This document shows, one piece after another, positions 13,498 through 22,767 of a stretch of 64,000 bases of DNA. The notes beneath the pieces are model-generated. The model made no database searches. It was not told the origin of the DNA and worked only from the letters and a program-made list of their open reading frames with translations. How positions within the stretch are numbered: the stretch's first letter is position 1; each line of letters begins with the position of its first letter. Origin of the DNA: CAWCTB01 sp963798275 (lineage in GTDB: Bacteria; Acidobacteriota; Terriglobia; Terriglobales; Acidobacteriaceae); NCBI GenBank assembly GCA_963798275.1, contig CAWCTB010000009.1, forward strand, positions 165,829-229,828. Direction: 5' to 3'. The position numbers were made by a program, and so were the translations under genes.

Positions 13498-13658
13498 CGG
13501 GAATGATCCTGCTTTCTCCCATCCGTCACGCTCGCCAGTAGGCGTCATCACCGAGCTTCGGCGTTTGGTTATTGCGTCGCTTCAGCGTGAGAAGTTAAAC
13601 TTCAGTGTCTACCAATTTGGATGAGCGAAGCAAGCAAACACGGCAGCGGAAACTGTAC

Positions 13659-14195
13659 ATGAGGCAGAAAGCAGCAATCCTGATGGCTCTCGCTCTTTCT
13701 CTGCCCACTTTCTGCTCCGACGAAGTGAAAATAAGAATCGAAGCCCCTGCGTTGGATAAACCAAAGCTGCTGGCCGACCTCAACGCCCAGGGCAACGATC
13801 ACGGCTTGCACTTTGTGCTCGAAGATAATGATTACGACTATCGAGTTACTTTCTCCATCGGCCAGAGCACAGGCATGTCCTCCGGGAGCACATCGTCATT
13901 CAATAGTGCCTCGGCAGAAGTCTATGACTCGGCTGGTGGCCCATATTTGCCTGTTGTTGGCAAATGTGGGGTGGCGCAAGCGCGGACAGTCACCCCCATC
14001 GTCGCACGGCTGAACTTCGTTCCGATTCGATGGCAATGCTGCAGTGCTCACCGCGTGCATAATAGCCGGGTTCCCATCCTTTCGCCGCTGTTGCGAAAGG
14101 GTGGGAGGGGCCCCCGAGGGGGTATCCCACCCAGTTACCAAGTAGTTACGCTCTGGCCCTGTGCCCCGCTCAAGCCCTCACAGACGCATGTCTAA
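13659..14195 (+). pseudogene. Small secreted protein, probably truncated after ~93 residues
   Basis: From ATG 13659 the protein has a signal-like start (KAAILMALALSLPTFC), then about 75 plausible residues with PALDKPKLLADLNAQG and YDYRVTFSIGQSTG, ending in SASAEVYDSAGG. After about 13,940 the frame runs through GTGGCGCAAGCGC-type intergenic repeat DNA with many Cys, Pro and Arg, unlike the first part. Related acidobacterial proteins, as I recall them, continue with another ~40 residues after the AxVYD strand. The 3' end therefore seems replaced by repeat sequence. Function is unknown. Confidence 0.45.
13955..14150. repeat. Palindromic intergenic repeat (CCCATCCTTTCGC / GCGAAAGGGTGGG)
   Basis: An inverted repeat CCCATCCTTTCGC...GCGAAAGGGTGGGA with a short loop lies at about 14073-14107, preceded by GTGGGGTGGCGCAAGCGCGG. 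It overlaps the presumed broken end of the gene at 13.7 kb. Confidence 0.5.
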
Positions 14196-14251
14196 CGCAT
14201 TCAGTTTCTGCCTGCCCTCTCTTGTTCGTGGCGCGCGCTATCACCGCTCGA

Positions 14252-14953
14252 TCAAGCAGCGGCCGCTGCGGGCAACGGTGGCACCTTGGCGCCCTTGATC
14301 AGAAGCCAGAGCATGATCGCCAACTCTCCGAAGAGAACGGGAAAGATGATGTGATAGACCCTGCCCTGATATTGCGGCATCAGTAAGCCCGTAAAGCTAA
14401 GGACTACATAGGCGAGGCCGTTGACGATCAGCCAGGCGCCCAGGATGCGCGGAAGGAAGCGCGATCGCATCACCAGCACGCCGAAGGGCAAAAGCCACAG
14501 ACCCCAAAAGATCTCATCCATAATGATTCCGTGGTCGTGCAGGCGGAGGAACAGCATGCCCAGGGACTCCAGTTGGGTTTTTTGGAATACCGCGAGGAAA
14601 TCGGCACCGTGGAACAGGATGAGGGCAGCGATATTGTTGAGCACATTCATAAACCCGACGGCGGCGGAGACCAGGACCAGGGCCACCATGAGCGAAGCCT
14701 GTGTCTTGTTCACGCCGCTGAGCAAACGGTAGAGAGCCATGCCCAGACAAATAAAGATCACGGTGGAGATCAGGTCAGCGACGATGCCGAGGCGGAAAAG
14801 CGTCTCGTGAGCCAGGATGTTGCTGGCGGTTGCCGTGGCGTTCCCCTTCACGATCAGCTTGCTGGGAATATAGATCAGGCTGAACGGGCCGGTGAGTACC
14901 AGGGATAGATATATCGCTCCTGCGACGCGTGCAACTTTGTCGGTTGGGTGCAT
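14252..14953 (-). CDS. DUF4386 family membrane protein
   Basis: This 233-residue protein has six hydrophobic helices. The family pattern is clear: an opening with VARVAGAIYLSLVLTGPFSL, then ILAHETLFRLGIVADLISTV, the loop LGMLFLRLHDHGIIMDEIFW and GLWLLPFGVLVMRSRFLPRI. DUF4386 proteins are inner-membrane proteins of unknown biochemical role. The gene is monocistronic as far as can be seen. Confidence 0.85.
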   Translation of the reverse strand: MHPTDKVARVAGAIYLSLVLTGPFSLIYIPSKLIVKGNATATASNILAHETLFRLGIVADLISTVIFICLGMALYRLLSGVNKTQASLMVALVLVSAAVGFMNVLNNIAALILFHGADFLAVFQKTQLESLGMLFLRLHDHGIIMDEIFWGLWLLPFGVLVMRSRFLPRILGAWLIVNGLAYVVLSFTGLLMPQYQGRVYHIIFPVLFGELAIMLWLLIKGAKVPPLPAAAAA

Positions 14954-15066
14954 GGCCTGTCTCCTGATAAATGGGATTGGTTCGTCACCGGAGATACGAC
15001 CCAGGCGGACATTTTGTTCTGTTCGTTCACTCCGCCGCCTTTACGAAAGGATGGGACGACGGATCC

Positions 15067-15414
15067 TCACGGCTCCTTGCTCTCGCCCGCTGGCGTGCCG
15101 CAATCCCAACGGCCGCGCATGCTTTGCCGGAATTTTTCGCGCTCCTCCGGCGTCATCCGATCCCAGCGTTCGGCCATGCGACGGCCGGAGTAGGAGCGGC
15201 GGAACCCGCGGCCACCAAAGCCGCCGAAGAGGATGCGGCACAGCAGAAGAATCCCAAGCGCCTGCCAGATGGTGAGCAGGCGCCAGCCGAAGAGCGGCGG
15301 CAGCAGCCAGTTCCACAGGTGCATCACCAGCTCGCCGCCGATGGCGATAAACAGCGCGATCCCAGCAAGCGCGGCCGGAGCAATCCAAATCATTCTCTTC
15401 GATCTCGGTCTCAT
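15067..15414 (-). CDS. Small membrane protein downstream of ECF sigma factor
   Basis: This protein of about 115 residues has two hydrophobic stretches (IWIAPAALAGIALFIAIGG and LLTIWQALGILLLCRILFGG). A Gly/Arg-rich linker follows, then a charged tail with RMTPEEREKFRQSMRGRWD. The ATG at 15414 lies ten bases after the stop of the sigma gene, so the pair should be one transcript. The position suggests it works with the sigma factor, perhaps as a membrane sensor or anti-sigma partner, but no anti-sigma domain is recognisable. The MTPEEREKFRQ tail is common in small acidobacterial membrane proteins. Confidence 0.65.
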   Translation of the reverse strand: MRPRSKRMIWIAPAALAGIALFIAIGGELVMHLWNWLLPPLFGWRLLTIWQALGILLLCRILFGGFGGRGFRRSYSGRRMAERWDRMTPEEREKFRQSMRGRWDCGTPAGESKEP

Positions 15415-15424
15415 GTTCGGTCCC

Positions 15425-16006
15425 TCATGCTTTCGTAAACTCGTCGTAGATGCTTTGCAATCGCTCGCGCAGATGCAGCACGGCATAGTGTTTGCGCGAG
15501 AGCAGCGTATTGACGCTCACACCGGTTTCGGCGGCCATCTCCTTGAAGCTGCGCCCCTCGATTTCGTGCCCGACAAATACCTCGCGCTGCTCCTCGGGCA
15601 GCTCGTCGAGCGCAAACTCAAGTTCGTCGAGCAGCACGCTGCGGGCGTAAAGCGCTTCCGGCCCGGCATCGGGGGAAGGCAGCAAGTCTTCCAACTGCAG
15701 CAGCTCTTCGTCGTCGGCCACAGGCGCGTCGCTTAGGCTCTCCGGCTTCTGCTTGCGGAAGAGGTCGGTGATGCGATTGCGCGCGACCCGGAAGAGCCAG
15801 CCGGTAATGTGGTCAATCGGCATCAGCAGGCGATTCGCTTCCACCAGCTCGTAGAAGACCTCCTGCAGGATGTCTTCGGCATCGCGTGGGTCGGGCACAC
15901 GCCGGCGAATGAAGTTGCGCAGCCGGGACTGCTCCCGCTTGACCACTTCGGAGATCCGCCGGTCCTGTTCGAGGCTCATCCGCTCCAGGCTCGCCACGTC
16001 CTTCAT
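15425..16006 (-). CDS. RNA polymerase ECF sigma factor
   Basis: This 193-residue sigma-70 family factor has region 2 in residues ~25-95 (DAEDILQEVFYELVEANRLL and GWLFRVARNRITDLFRKQKP) and region 4 in ~130-190 (LPEEQREVFVGHEIEGRSFK followed by EMAAETGVSVNTLLSRKHYA). An acidic linker (DEELLQLEDLLPSPDAG) lies between them. It directs RNA polymerase to a specific promoter set. The gene is followed by a small membrane protein gene. Initiation could also be at Met10. Confidence 0.9.
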   Translation of the reverse strand: MKDVASLERMSLEQDRRISEVVKREQSRLRNFIRRRVPDPRDAEDILQEVFYELVEANRLLMPIDHITGWLFRVARNRITDLFRKQKPESLSDAPVADDEELLQLEDLLPSPDAGPEALYARSVLLDELEFALDELPEEQREVFVGHEIEGRSFKEMAAETGVSVNTLLSRKHYAVLHLRERLQSIYDEFTKA

Positions 16007-16134
16007 CTACGGATGTAGACGAATTGGGAGGTGCGAATATTGTAGGGGCTCGCCACAGAACCTACGGAAGCTTCCTCGGCTTGAGTGGACCTTTTGCGCG
16101 GATGTCACTGCGGCGCGAGGAAAGGCAGACAGTC

Positions 16135-16923
16135 ATGGCTAACGAGCGTACCGAAGCCACTGTAAACCTGAACGGTGCTGAGCTTTACTACGAGATCGAC
16201 GAACCGCTTCTATTGCTGCATGGTGGGACGGGCTGCCATGGCGATTGGGTGTATGCCGGCCGCGATCAACTCGTCCGCGAATACCGGCTCATTGCGCCCG
16301 ACGCGCGCGGTCATGGCCGGTCGTTGATCCGTGAAAAGCGTAATCCGCAGAAGACGCTGACCCACCGACAATGCGCGCTCGACACACTCGCGCTGCTCGA
16401 CCATCTCGGTATCGCCCGTTGCCGGGCTATCGGCGTCAGCATGGGCGGCAACATCCTGCTGCACATGACGACGCTGCAGCCGGAGCGGATCGAAGCCATG
16501 GTGATCGTTAGCGCGACCATGTATTTCCCGGAGCAGGCGCGCCGGATCATGGCTGCGGTCCCGGCGGTGGAAGACCAGCCGGCGGAAGCATGGGAGTCGA
16601 TGCGCCGCCGTCATAAGGTGGGTGACGAGCAAATCGTCGCCCTGTGGGATTGGACCCGCGCCATGAAAGATAGCTATGACGACATGAACTTCACGCCGGC
16701 GTCACTGTCGCGGATCACGGCCCCTACCCTAATCGTCTACGGCGACCGCGATCCGCTCTATCCGGTAGAGATGGCAGTCGAGATGTATCGCGCCATTCCG
16801 CGCTCGGCCCTCTGGGTCGTGCCGAATGGCGGTCATGGACCAATCTTCTTCGACGCTGCGCCTCAGTTCGTGGAGACGGCGCTGGCGTTCTTTCGAGCGC
16901 AGGCCGGATCGCCGCGATCCTAG
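16135..16923 (+). CDS. Alpha/beta hydrolase
   Basis: The protein has 262 residues from ATG 16135, which follows GAGGAAAGG. The alpha/beta-hydrolase marks are the oxyanion turn LLLLHGGTG (~25-33), the nucleophile elbow GVSMGG with Ser102, the acid in YGDRDPLYP and the His in NGGHGP. It is probably an esterase, lactonase or epoxide-hydrolase-like enzyme; the substrate is unknown. One oddity is that the start reads LYYEIDEPLLLLHGG, whereas relatives normally have eight or so extra residues (a GxGxP turn) between YYE and PLLLLHG. A small in-frame deletion is possible. Confidence 0.85.
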   Translation: MANERTEATVNLNGAELYYEIDEPLLLLHGGTGCHGDWVYAGRDQLVREYRLIAPDARGHGRSLIREKRNPQKTLTHRQCALDTLALLDHLGIARCRAIGVSMGGNILLHMTTLQPERIEAMVIVSATMYFPEQARRIMAAVPAVEDQPAEAWESMRRRHKVGDEQIVALWDWTRAMKDSYDDMNFTPASLSRITAPTLIVYGDRDPLYPVEMAVEMYRAIPRSALWVVPNGGHGPIFFDAAPQFVETALAFFRAQAGSPRS

Positions 16924-17035
16924 TTTTAGAAACATCGACTCTCGTGCTTGTTGGACGTTTTCCCTCTCAAGCCTCGTGAGTTGAGCGAACTGCGCAGGAG
17001 ACTGCAAACCTTCGATGGGTCGCGTTGGGGCATCC

Positions 17036-18019
17036 TTAGTCATGGAGCACGTCGCGGTTGCTTATTTTCCCCGGCGGACCCAGCCAGCCGTTCGTCCATA
17101 GCCAGTTTCGCAGCAGCACTGGCCACTCGCCCAGCACGGGGTCGCCCAGATCCAGCCCCACGCCGTGCGGTCCGTCTTGAAAGATGTGGAGTTCGGCCGG
17201 AACGTGGTTCTTCTGCAGCGCCATGTAGAAGAGGACAGCGTGACTCTGTGGCGGCAAGGCATCGTCGGCGCTGGTGGAGAAGAGAAAGGTCGGCGGAGTC
17301 TTGGGCGTCACGGACAGCTCAGGAGATATTTCTTCCCGCAGTTGCTGGCCGGTGTTGCTGCCGAGCAGGCCCTTGACGGCCATATCGCGAAATCCTGGAT
17401 CGCTCCAGCCCGCGACGTAGGAAATCACGGGATAGGCGAGCACCAGGAAGTCCGGACGGCTGCTGACGCGATCGACGGGATCAGCGGCGGCCCCATTCTC
17501 CTCTGTGAAGTGCGTGCCGGCCATCGCCGACAGATGTCCTCCGGCGGAGAAGCCCAAGACGCCGATGCGGTTCGGCACGATGCCATAGTCGCTGGCTTTA
17601 GCTCGCACCATTCGGATCGCCCGCTGCATGTCCTCCAGCTCCACCGGATAACGGTAGCGCGGTCCCACCCGGTACGTCAGCACGAACGCCGTCACTCCGA
17701 GCGAGTTCAGCCAGTTTGCGACTTGGCGTCCTTCGTGATTGTCGGCCAGGAACAGGTACGCGCCGCCCGGTGCAATGATCACCGCCGTGCGCGTGGCCTT
17801 CGATTTATCCGGCTGGAATGGGCGAAACCATGTGATGGTCGGTATGTCCTGCTGCGTGTCGCTCACCGCACCCGGGGCCGCGCCCGTCCACAGCCGCTGC
17901 GTAATCGGTTCCGTGTCGAAGTCAGGATGCTGCTGGGTATACGCAACCGCGCCGGAAAGTAGCAGAGCAGCCATGGTGACGAAGCGGCTCAGAGTCGAAT
18001 CCCCGAGTGATCTCTGCAT
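17036..18019 (-). CDS. Secreted alpha/beta hydrolase (acetylesterase-like)
   Basis: The protein has 327 residues with a signal peptide (FVTMAALLLSGAVAYTQQ). It carries the BD-FAE/esterase-lipase pattern: the oxyanion strand AVIIAPGGAYLFLADNHEG, the elbow GFSAGGH with Ser158, Asp in STSADDALPP and His in QDGPHGVGL. Such enzymes often deacetylate xylan or other hemicellulose, which would fit a polysaccharide-degrading acidobacterium, but no carbohydrate gene cluster surrounds it. The ATG at 18019 was chosen to place the signal peptide properly. Confidence 0.85.
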   Translation of the reverse strand: MQRSLGDSTLSRFVTMAALLLSGAVAYTQQHPDFDTEPITQRLWTGAAPGAVSDTQQDIPTITWFRPFQPDKSKATRTAVIIAPGGAYLFLADNHEGRQVANWLNSLGVTAFVLTYRVGPRYRYPVELEDMQRAIRMVRAKASDYGIVPNRIGVLGFSAGGHLSAMAGTHFTEENGAAADPVDRVSSRPDFLVLAYPVISYVAGWSDPGFRDMAVKGLLGSNTGQQLREEISPELSVTPKTPPTFLFSTSADDALPPQSHAVLFYMALQKNHVPAELHIFQDGPHGVGLDLGDPVLGEWPVLLRNWLWTNGWLGPPGKISNRDVLHD

Positions 18020-18182
18020 GACGCAGAGAGCATACCGCCAAGTTCGCCGCTTAGAACAGATCGAAATGAGCAGCGTTTGTCTCAAGCGAGCTGAGTCTGC
18101 TTCTCTACATTGACCCCGGTGGTACTCTTACCTGATCTGACCACGGATCTGTGACATCCTATGTAGGGGGGGAGGAGTTATC

Positions 18183-18866
18183 ATGCCCGAAATCGGTGGG
18201 CCGAACGTCGAAGTTGCCCATCATCTCAGCGAACACAAGGCGCCTGCCCATACTCTGGCGCACGAGGTCCTGGAGATCTTCGAAGCTATCGTGCTGGCCA
18301 TGGTGGCCATCGCGACGGCCTGGAGCGGGTATCAGGCAGCGCTGTGGGACGGTCACCAGGACCAGTTCTATGGCCAGGCCACTGCACTGCGGATCCAGGC
18401 GCAGGGTCTGGAGAGTGTAAGCAACCAGGAGCGCCTCTACGATGCCTCGATCGTGACCGAGTGGCTGAAAGCGGAAGCCAGCGGAAACCAGAAAGTCGCG
18501 GCTCTGTTCGAGCGCCGGTGCCTCCCCGAGCTCCGTCCTGCCTTCGAGGCGTGGAAGAAGACCGATCCCATCAATAACCCCAGCGCGCCTCCCGGCCCCA
18601 TGATGATGCCGGAGTACCACAACATCAAGGGGGAACAGGCGGCAGAGCTGAACCGGAAATCCCAGGAAGTGTTTGAGGAAGGAACACAGGCCCGCGAGGA
18701 ATCGGACGGTTACGTGCGTGTGACGGTCCTGCTCGCGACCGTGCTGTTGCTGACCGCCATCAGCCAGCGCTTCAAGACCCACAGCGTGCGCGTCGGCCTG
18801 GCCGCGATCGCGGCCCTCTTGCTGTGCATTCCGCTTTATCGGCTGCTGACGCTGCCGCGCGCGTAG
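18183..18866 (+). CDS. DUF4337-like membrane protein
   Basis: This 227-residue protein is preceded by a very strong RBS (GGGGGGAGGAG, ~18168-18177). It has one N-terminal helix (LEIFEAIVLAMVAIATAWSG), then a long charged segment rich in Gln and Glu, and two C-terminal helices (VTVLLATVLLLTAIS and VGLAAIAALLLCIPLYRLL). This layout resembles DUF4337 proteins but the match is by general impression only. Function is unknown. Confidence 0.55.
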   Translation: MPEIGGPNVEVAHHLSEHKAPAHTLAHEVLEIFEAIVLAMVAIATAWSGYQAALWDGHQDQFYGQATALRIQAQGLESVSNQERLYDASIVTEWLKAEASGNQKVAALFERRCLPELRPAFEAWKKTDPINNPSAPPGPMMMPEYHNIKGEQAAELNRKSQEVFEEGTQAREESDGYVRVTVLLATVLLLTAISQRFKTHSVRVGLAAIAALLLCIPLYRLLTLPRA

Positions 18867-18899
18867 AAGCATTTTCAGAGAAAGTGTAGACCGAGTTCC

Positions 18900-18965
18900 C
18901 TCAGGGGCTAAAGCCCGACTCCGTTGATGCCAGATGTGGCACGGCTGAAGCCGTGCCCTTTCAAG
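18900..18965. repeat. REP-like double palindrome
   Basis: GGGCTAAAGCCC (18904-18915) and GGCACGGCTGAAGCCGTGCC (18938-18957) form two small hairpins 22 bp apart. This is the same element type as in the 23S-5S spacer and at 54.4 kb. Confidence 0.7.
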
Positions 18966-19084
18966 GCGAGACGTGGAATACATTAACTGTGAAACCGCTA
19001 TAGAAGACAGATTTTAAAAGTACCACAGCGTGGGACTTTAGCTCCTACGTTGTGGTACAAAAGTCAATCTCTGGCCGTTGGCTG

Positions 19085-20011
19085 TCAGTTGTGCTTCATG
19101 AACTGGCCGGGCGCGCCGGTCAGGTCGTTGTACAGGGTCTCGATCCAGACGTCGGTGGTGATGAAGTCGCCGGACCATTTTTGCCACGGGGCCAGGACCT
19201 TCTCCTGCTTCAACTGCGCGAGCGTCTTGCCCTGCTTGATGCCCTTGTCGACCGCGGCGCGGGTCTCTTTCAACATAACGATGTACTGGCGAACGTCTTC
19301 GACGTTAGAGACGGCGCCGTGTCCGGGGATGACCTTCACGTCCGCCGGCAGGCGCGGCAGGACTTCCTCCATGGCCGCGGTCATGCCCTCGACGCTCCCA
19401 CCTGCATTGAGGTCGACGAAGGGAAAGCCGTAGCGCACGAAGTCGTCGCCCATGTGCACCACATTTGATTTGGAGAAGAAGATGATGCTGTCGCCGTCCG
19501 TATGTCCATGAGGGTAGTGCAACGCGTGGATGTCCTCGCCGTTGAGATGGACGGTCATGTCGTGCTCGAAGGTCAGAATGGGAAGCGCTTCCGTGGGCTG
19601 GGCTTTGGTCTCCATCTTGATGGAGCCGAGATTGCCGGCGGTGCCAGCCTCGGCCAGGCGCTTGCGAACGTTGTCCTGCGCGATGACGGGCGCTTCCTTC
19701 TGGAAGAACGCATTGCTGCCGGTGTGGTCGCCGTGATAGTGGGTATTGATGATGAAGCGGACCGGTTTGTCGGTAATGCCCTTGAGCGCCGCCTGGATCT
19801 TCTCGGCCAGGGGAGCGTATTCGTCGTCGACCACGACGATGCCGTCGTCACCCACCGACGCGCCGATGTTTCCGCCCGCTCCCTGCAGCATGTAGACGCT
19901 ACCGGCAACGTGGGTGACCTTGATCTGGACCTTGCTGAAATCCTGGCCTTGCGCCCACAGCGCGCAGGCCGACCCAACCACTACGGCAACAACGGTCAGT
20001 ACTTTCCGCAT
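19085..20011 (-). CDS. Secreted MBL-fold metallo-hydrolase
   Basis: The protein has 308 residues with a signal peptide (VLTVVAVVVGSACALWAQ). The metallo-beta-lactamase zinc motif HYHGDH is at residues 91-96. Further ligands are in YPHGHTDGDS, HMGDDF and IPGHG, so both zinc sites look complete. The N-terminal strand VYMLQGAGGNIGASVGDDGI is typical of the branch related to subclass B3 lactamases and quorum-quenching-like hydrolases. The substrate cannot be told from sequence; antibiotic hydrolysis should not be assumed. The start at 20011 was chosen over an upstream extension of ~100 residues that lacks protein-like composition. Confidence 0.88.
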   Translation of the reverse strand: MRKVLTVVAVVVGSACALWAQGQDFSKVQIKVTHVAGSVYMLQGAGGNIGASVGDDGIVVVDDEYAPLAEKIQAALKGITDKPVRFIINTHYHGDHTGSNAFFQKEAPVIAQDNVRKRLAEAGTAGNLGSIKMETKAQPTEALPILTFEHDMTVHLNGEDIHALHYPHGHTDGDSIIFFSKSNVVHMGDDFVRYGFPFVDLNAGGSVEGMTAAMEEVLPRLPADVKVIPGHGAVSNVEDVRQYIVMLKETRAAVDKGIKQGKTLAQLKQEKVLAPWQKWSGDFITTDVWIETLYNDLTGAPGQFMKHN

Positions 20012-20166
20012 CCTGTTCTCCACATCCAAAGACTGGCGGAGATTGTACATGACCCATTTGCGCAGGCGAGTGGCAAACGCCTGCGGCCAGCGTTCTTGAG
20101 TCAGGGGCTTCGACTGCATCTGTCGCGTGACCTCGCTCCGCTCCAGATGACAAACGGAGATGTCGC

Positions 20167-20541
20167 TTAGCTCATGTCGATGGCGAGAACGATCTGGGTC
20201 CTGCCGCGCAGGCGGCTGAAGAAATCGCCTATTTTCTTCAGCCAGCCATACTTGCGGACCAGCAACTCCTGCCCATGCGCCGCTTCGTCGTTCGCGCACA
20301 GGCGGGCACGCCCATCGACCCACGCGCCGCGCAGGTCGCCGCGCATGTTGCAGGGAGCCACACGTACCTTGGGATTATTGCGGATGCGTTTGACCTTGCC
20401 GGAATCCGGCAGCGTGTACACGTAGAAGAGATTGCCGTCTTGCGCGAACCACACTGGCGTGCGCACGCCGACTCCGGTCTTGCGAAAAGTTTCCAGGCTG
20501 ATGTACTTGGCGTTGGCGAACTGCGCGAGAGCGTCCGGCAT
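20167..20541 (-). CDS. PPOX-class pyridoxamine-phosphate-oxidase-like / F420-dependent protein
   Basis: This ~124-residue protein has the split beta-barrel flavin/F420 fold pattern. It starts with DALAQFANAKYISLETFRKT, followed by GVRTPVWFAQDGNLFYVYTL and then GKVKRIRNNPKVRVAPCNMR. These match the PPOX-class family, whose members reduce or bind flavins or F420. The start is MPDALAQF. It lies 155 nt upstream of the MBL gene on the same strand, so co-transcription is possible. Confidence 0.8.
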   Translation of the reverse strand: MPDALAQFANAKYISLETFRKTGVGVRTPVWFAQDGNLFYVYTLPDSGKVKRIRNNPKVRVAPCNMRGDLRGAWVDGRARLCANDEAAHGQELLVRKYGWLKKIGDFFSRLRGRTQIVLAIDMS

Positions 20542-20647
20542 GCTGGCGTCCTTTACCTGAACTGTACACGATGAACGTTGCAAGTTTCTGGATTCCGTAC
20601 AGTCTATGGTGTAATCGCACGAGCAGAGTCTCTGCTGAAAGGAACGT

Positions 20648-20995
20648 ATGCAACTTCTGCTGAACTGGCTGTTGAGCGCGATCAGCCTGCTGATCGTCTC
20701 CTACATCATTCCGGGCTTTCACGTTTCGGGCTTCACGGCAGCGCTGATCGCTGCCATCGTGATCGCCATCGTCAACGTAACGGTCGGCCTGTTCCTCAAG
20801 ATCATCACGTTTCCCTTGACGCTGCTGACGCTGGGGATCTTCTGGTGGGTGATCAATGCGCTGATGATCCTGCTGGCGTCGCACTTTGTTCCGGGATTCG
20901 AAGTCACGGGCTTCCTGCCGGCGTTTCTGGGAGCAGTCGTACTGGCGGTGGTGCAGATGATATTGAAGTCAATCGTCAGGCGCGTTGAAGAGTAG
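20648..20995 (+). CDS. Phage-holin family 4 TMS membrane protein
   Basis: This 115-residue protein is almost entirely hydrophobic, with four helices. The start LLLNWLLSAISLLIVSYIIP and the repeated motif PGFHVSGF/PGFEVTGF are characteristic of the 'phage holin family 4' (mycobacterial 4 TMS) proteins. Despite the name these are common chromosomal proteins without phage context, as here. The gene overlaps the end of the convergent thiE remnant by about 20 bp. Confidence 0.85.
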   Translation: MQLLLNWLLSAISLLIVSYIIPGFHVSGFTAALIAAIVIAIVNVTVGLFLKIITFPLTLLTLGIFWWVINALMILLASHFVPGFEVTGFLPAFLGAVVLAVVQMILKSIVRRVEE

Positions 20996-21706
20996 CCGGG
21001 AGCGGTCGCATTTCTCGCAGCAGTCGGACCGTGTCTGCGATGTCGCCCCCCTGGAAGAGACGTATGCCGGCAACCCCCGAGGCTCCCGCAGACAGACAGT
21101 CGCGAGCGTTCGACCAGGGTCACGCCTCCGAGCGCGAGGACCGGAAAACCGGAGGCTGGCACAGCCTCGGGACTTATCGAGCAGGCCGCGCACCAGCGCA
21201 AGCCGCGCGCAGCGCCGCAAGACCAATGCCGGGGACATTCCCCTGTACCTTTTCGAAAATCGGCGCGAGGATCGCGAAGTCTGCCCCTTGCGCTGTCGGA
21301 CGAGTGAACCTCTTCTGCCGTGTGCGCGGACACGCCGATGATCGACCGGGTCCGTAGTGGCACGCATCCACAGCGCACGCACTTCTGATGCGGGAAGCTC
21401 TCCTGCCGGGAGCTGCACGCCATCGGCGCCACAGGCGAGAGCGACGTCGCTGCGAGTATTGACCAGAAGCTTCGTGGTGCCGGAGTGTTCGCGCACCGCG
21501 CGCACGGCTTCTCGTGCCAACTCCTCGAGAGCCCGGGGTGTAAGGTCTTTTTCACGAAGTTGGATGAGATCGACCCCGGCCTCCGCGGCTTCGGCTATTT
21601 TGCCGAGCAACGCGGCGCGTTGTCGGGCGTCACCGCCGGCGAAGCTACAGCGATCGGTGATGTAGCAGAGCAACATCTCCTTCGATTGTATTGCGAACGT
21701 GGGCAT
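20976..21706 (-). pseudogene. thiE: Thiamine-phosphate synthase (ThiE), disrupted by about four frameshifts
   Basis: ThiE joins HMP-PP and the thiazole phosphate to make thiamine phosphate. The N-terminal part is clear: CYITDRCSF, AGVDLIQLREKDL and LLVNTRSDVALACGADGVQL. The conserved remainder is spread over other frames: IIGVSAHTAEEV (break ~21,345), GADFAILAPIFEKVQGNVPG (break ~21,289), FPVLALGGVTL (break ~21,180), and AGASGVAGIRLFQGGDIADT (break ~21,095), ending PLPATLQRA. Every expected block is present in order, so nothing large is missing. The cause is either a cluster of sequencing indels or a recent pseudogene. The start may be Met11 (21676). Confidence 0.8.
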
Positions 21707-21764
21707 GCGCTCTGCGAACCCTGGCGCAGCGGGGCTCCAGCGGCTGCTCTAGAATAATGAGGTT

Positions 21765-22680
21765 ATGGCCACCGCTTCCAAAGCAACCAAGCCAGTTGCG
21801 GCGAAATCGCCGAAGACAGCCGCTGGTCTCGAGGTCCTGAGCGCGGAGGGGTTTGCCGATGTGCCATGGCTGATGCACGGATTCAGCACGCGGCAGGGAG
21901 GCGTTTCGACCTGTTATGGCGGTAGGTCCCTGAACCTCGGCCTGACGCACGACGACCCTGCAAGCAAGGTCGAGCGCAACCGCGCACTTTTTCTTCCGGG
22001 CCGTGGGCGCGATCGATGTAACTGGCAAAACCTGGCCGCTGGCGCAAGTGAGACAGGTGCACTCGGCCATCGTGCACCGCATCGACCTAGCCCCGGCCAA
22101 GCCCCCGGCGGGCGATGGTTTGATTACGAATACTCCCGGACTGCTGCTGGCAATCAAGACGGCCGATTGCGTGCCGGTGCTGATCGCAGATGTCAGGCGC
22201 CAAGTTGTGGGAGCGTTTCACGCGGGTTGGCGTGGCACAGCCGCGCGAATCGTAGAGAAAGGGGTGGGAGAAATGCGGCGGCAGTTCGGCAGCGAGCCGC
22301 GGGATCTGCGTGCCGCGATTGGACCATGCATACGAAAATGTTGCTACTCGGTCGGGTCTGAGGTTCGAGCCGAATTCGAGTCGCAGTTCCCCTACGCCGA
22401 TGAACTGTTCGAGGAAGTGTTCGACTCAAACGCCATTCACGTTCGCTATCCAATGTTGTTTCTGAACCAGCGCGCGCCAGGACACGGCAACCTCGGACCA
22501 GAAATCCATCTTGACCTGGTCGCGGCGAACCAGCGGCAATTGCAGGATGCTGGAGTCAGCAGCGATCACATCAGTGTCGTCGACGACTGTACTGCTTGTG
22601 ACCCGAAGCGCTTCTTCTCCCATCGGGCGGAGTTCGGTAAGACCGGCAGGATGATGGCGGTAATCGGAATCCGACCTTAG
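21765..22680 (+). CDS. pgeF: YfiH/PgeF family polyphenol oxidase / peptidoglycan editing factor (frameshifted at T5)
   Basis: This copper/zinc-binding laccase-domain protein belongs to a family reported to remove misincorporated residues during peptidoglycan synthesis and to act on nucleosides. The signatures are WLMHGFSTRQGGVS, SLNLGLTHDDP, QVHSAIVHRI, KTADCVPVLI and the Cys/His site AFHAGWRGTAARIVEKGV, then AAIGPCIRKCCYSVG. The frame changes at the five-T run 21988-21992. With one T fewer it reads LFFRAVGAIDVTGKTW without interruption, giving a protein of ~305 residues of normal length. The gene is divergent from thiE, with 58 bp between them. Confidence 0.85.
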
Positions 22681-22767
22681 CAGGGGATTCCTCTAAGTCC
22701 CTAGAGCAAGACCCAACTGCTGGGCTGGGTCGCATTCGCAAAGCCGCAATAATCTCGGTCACCGCGT

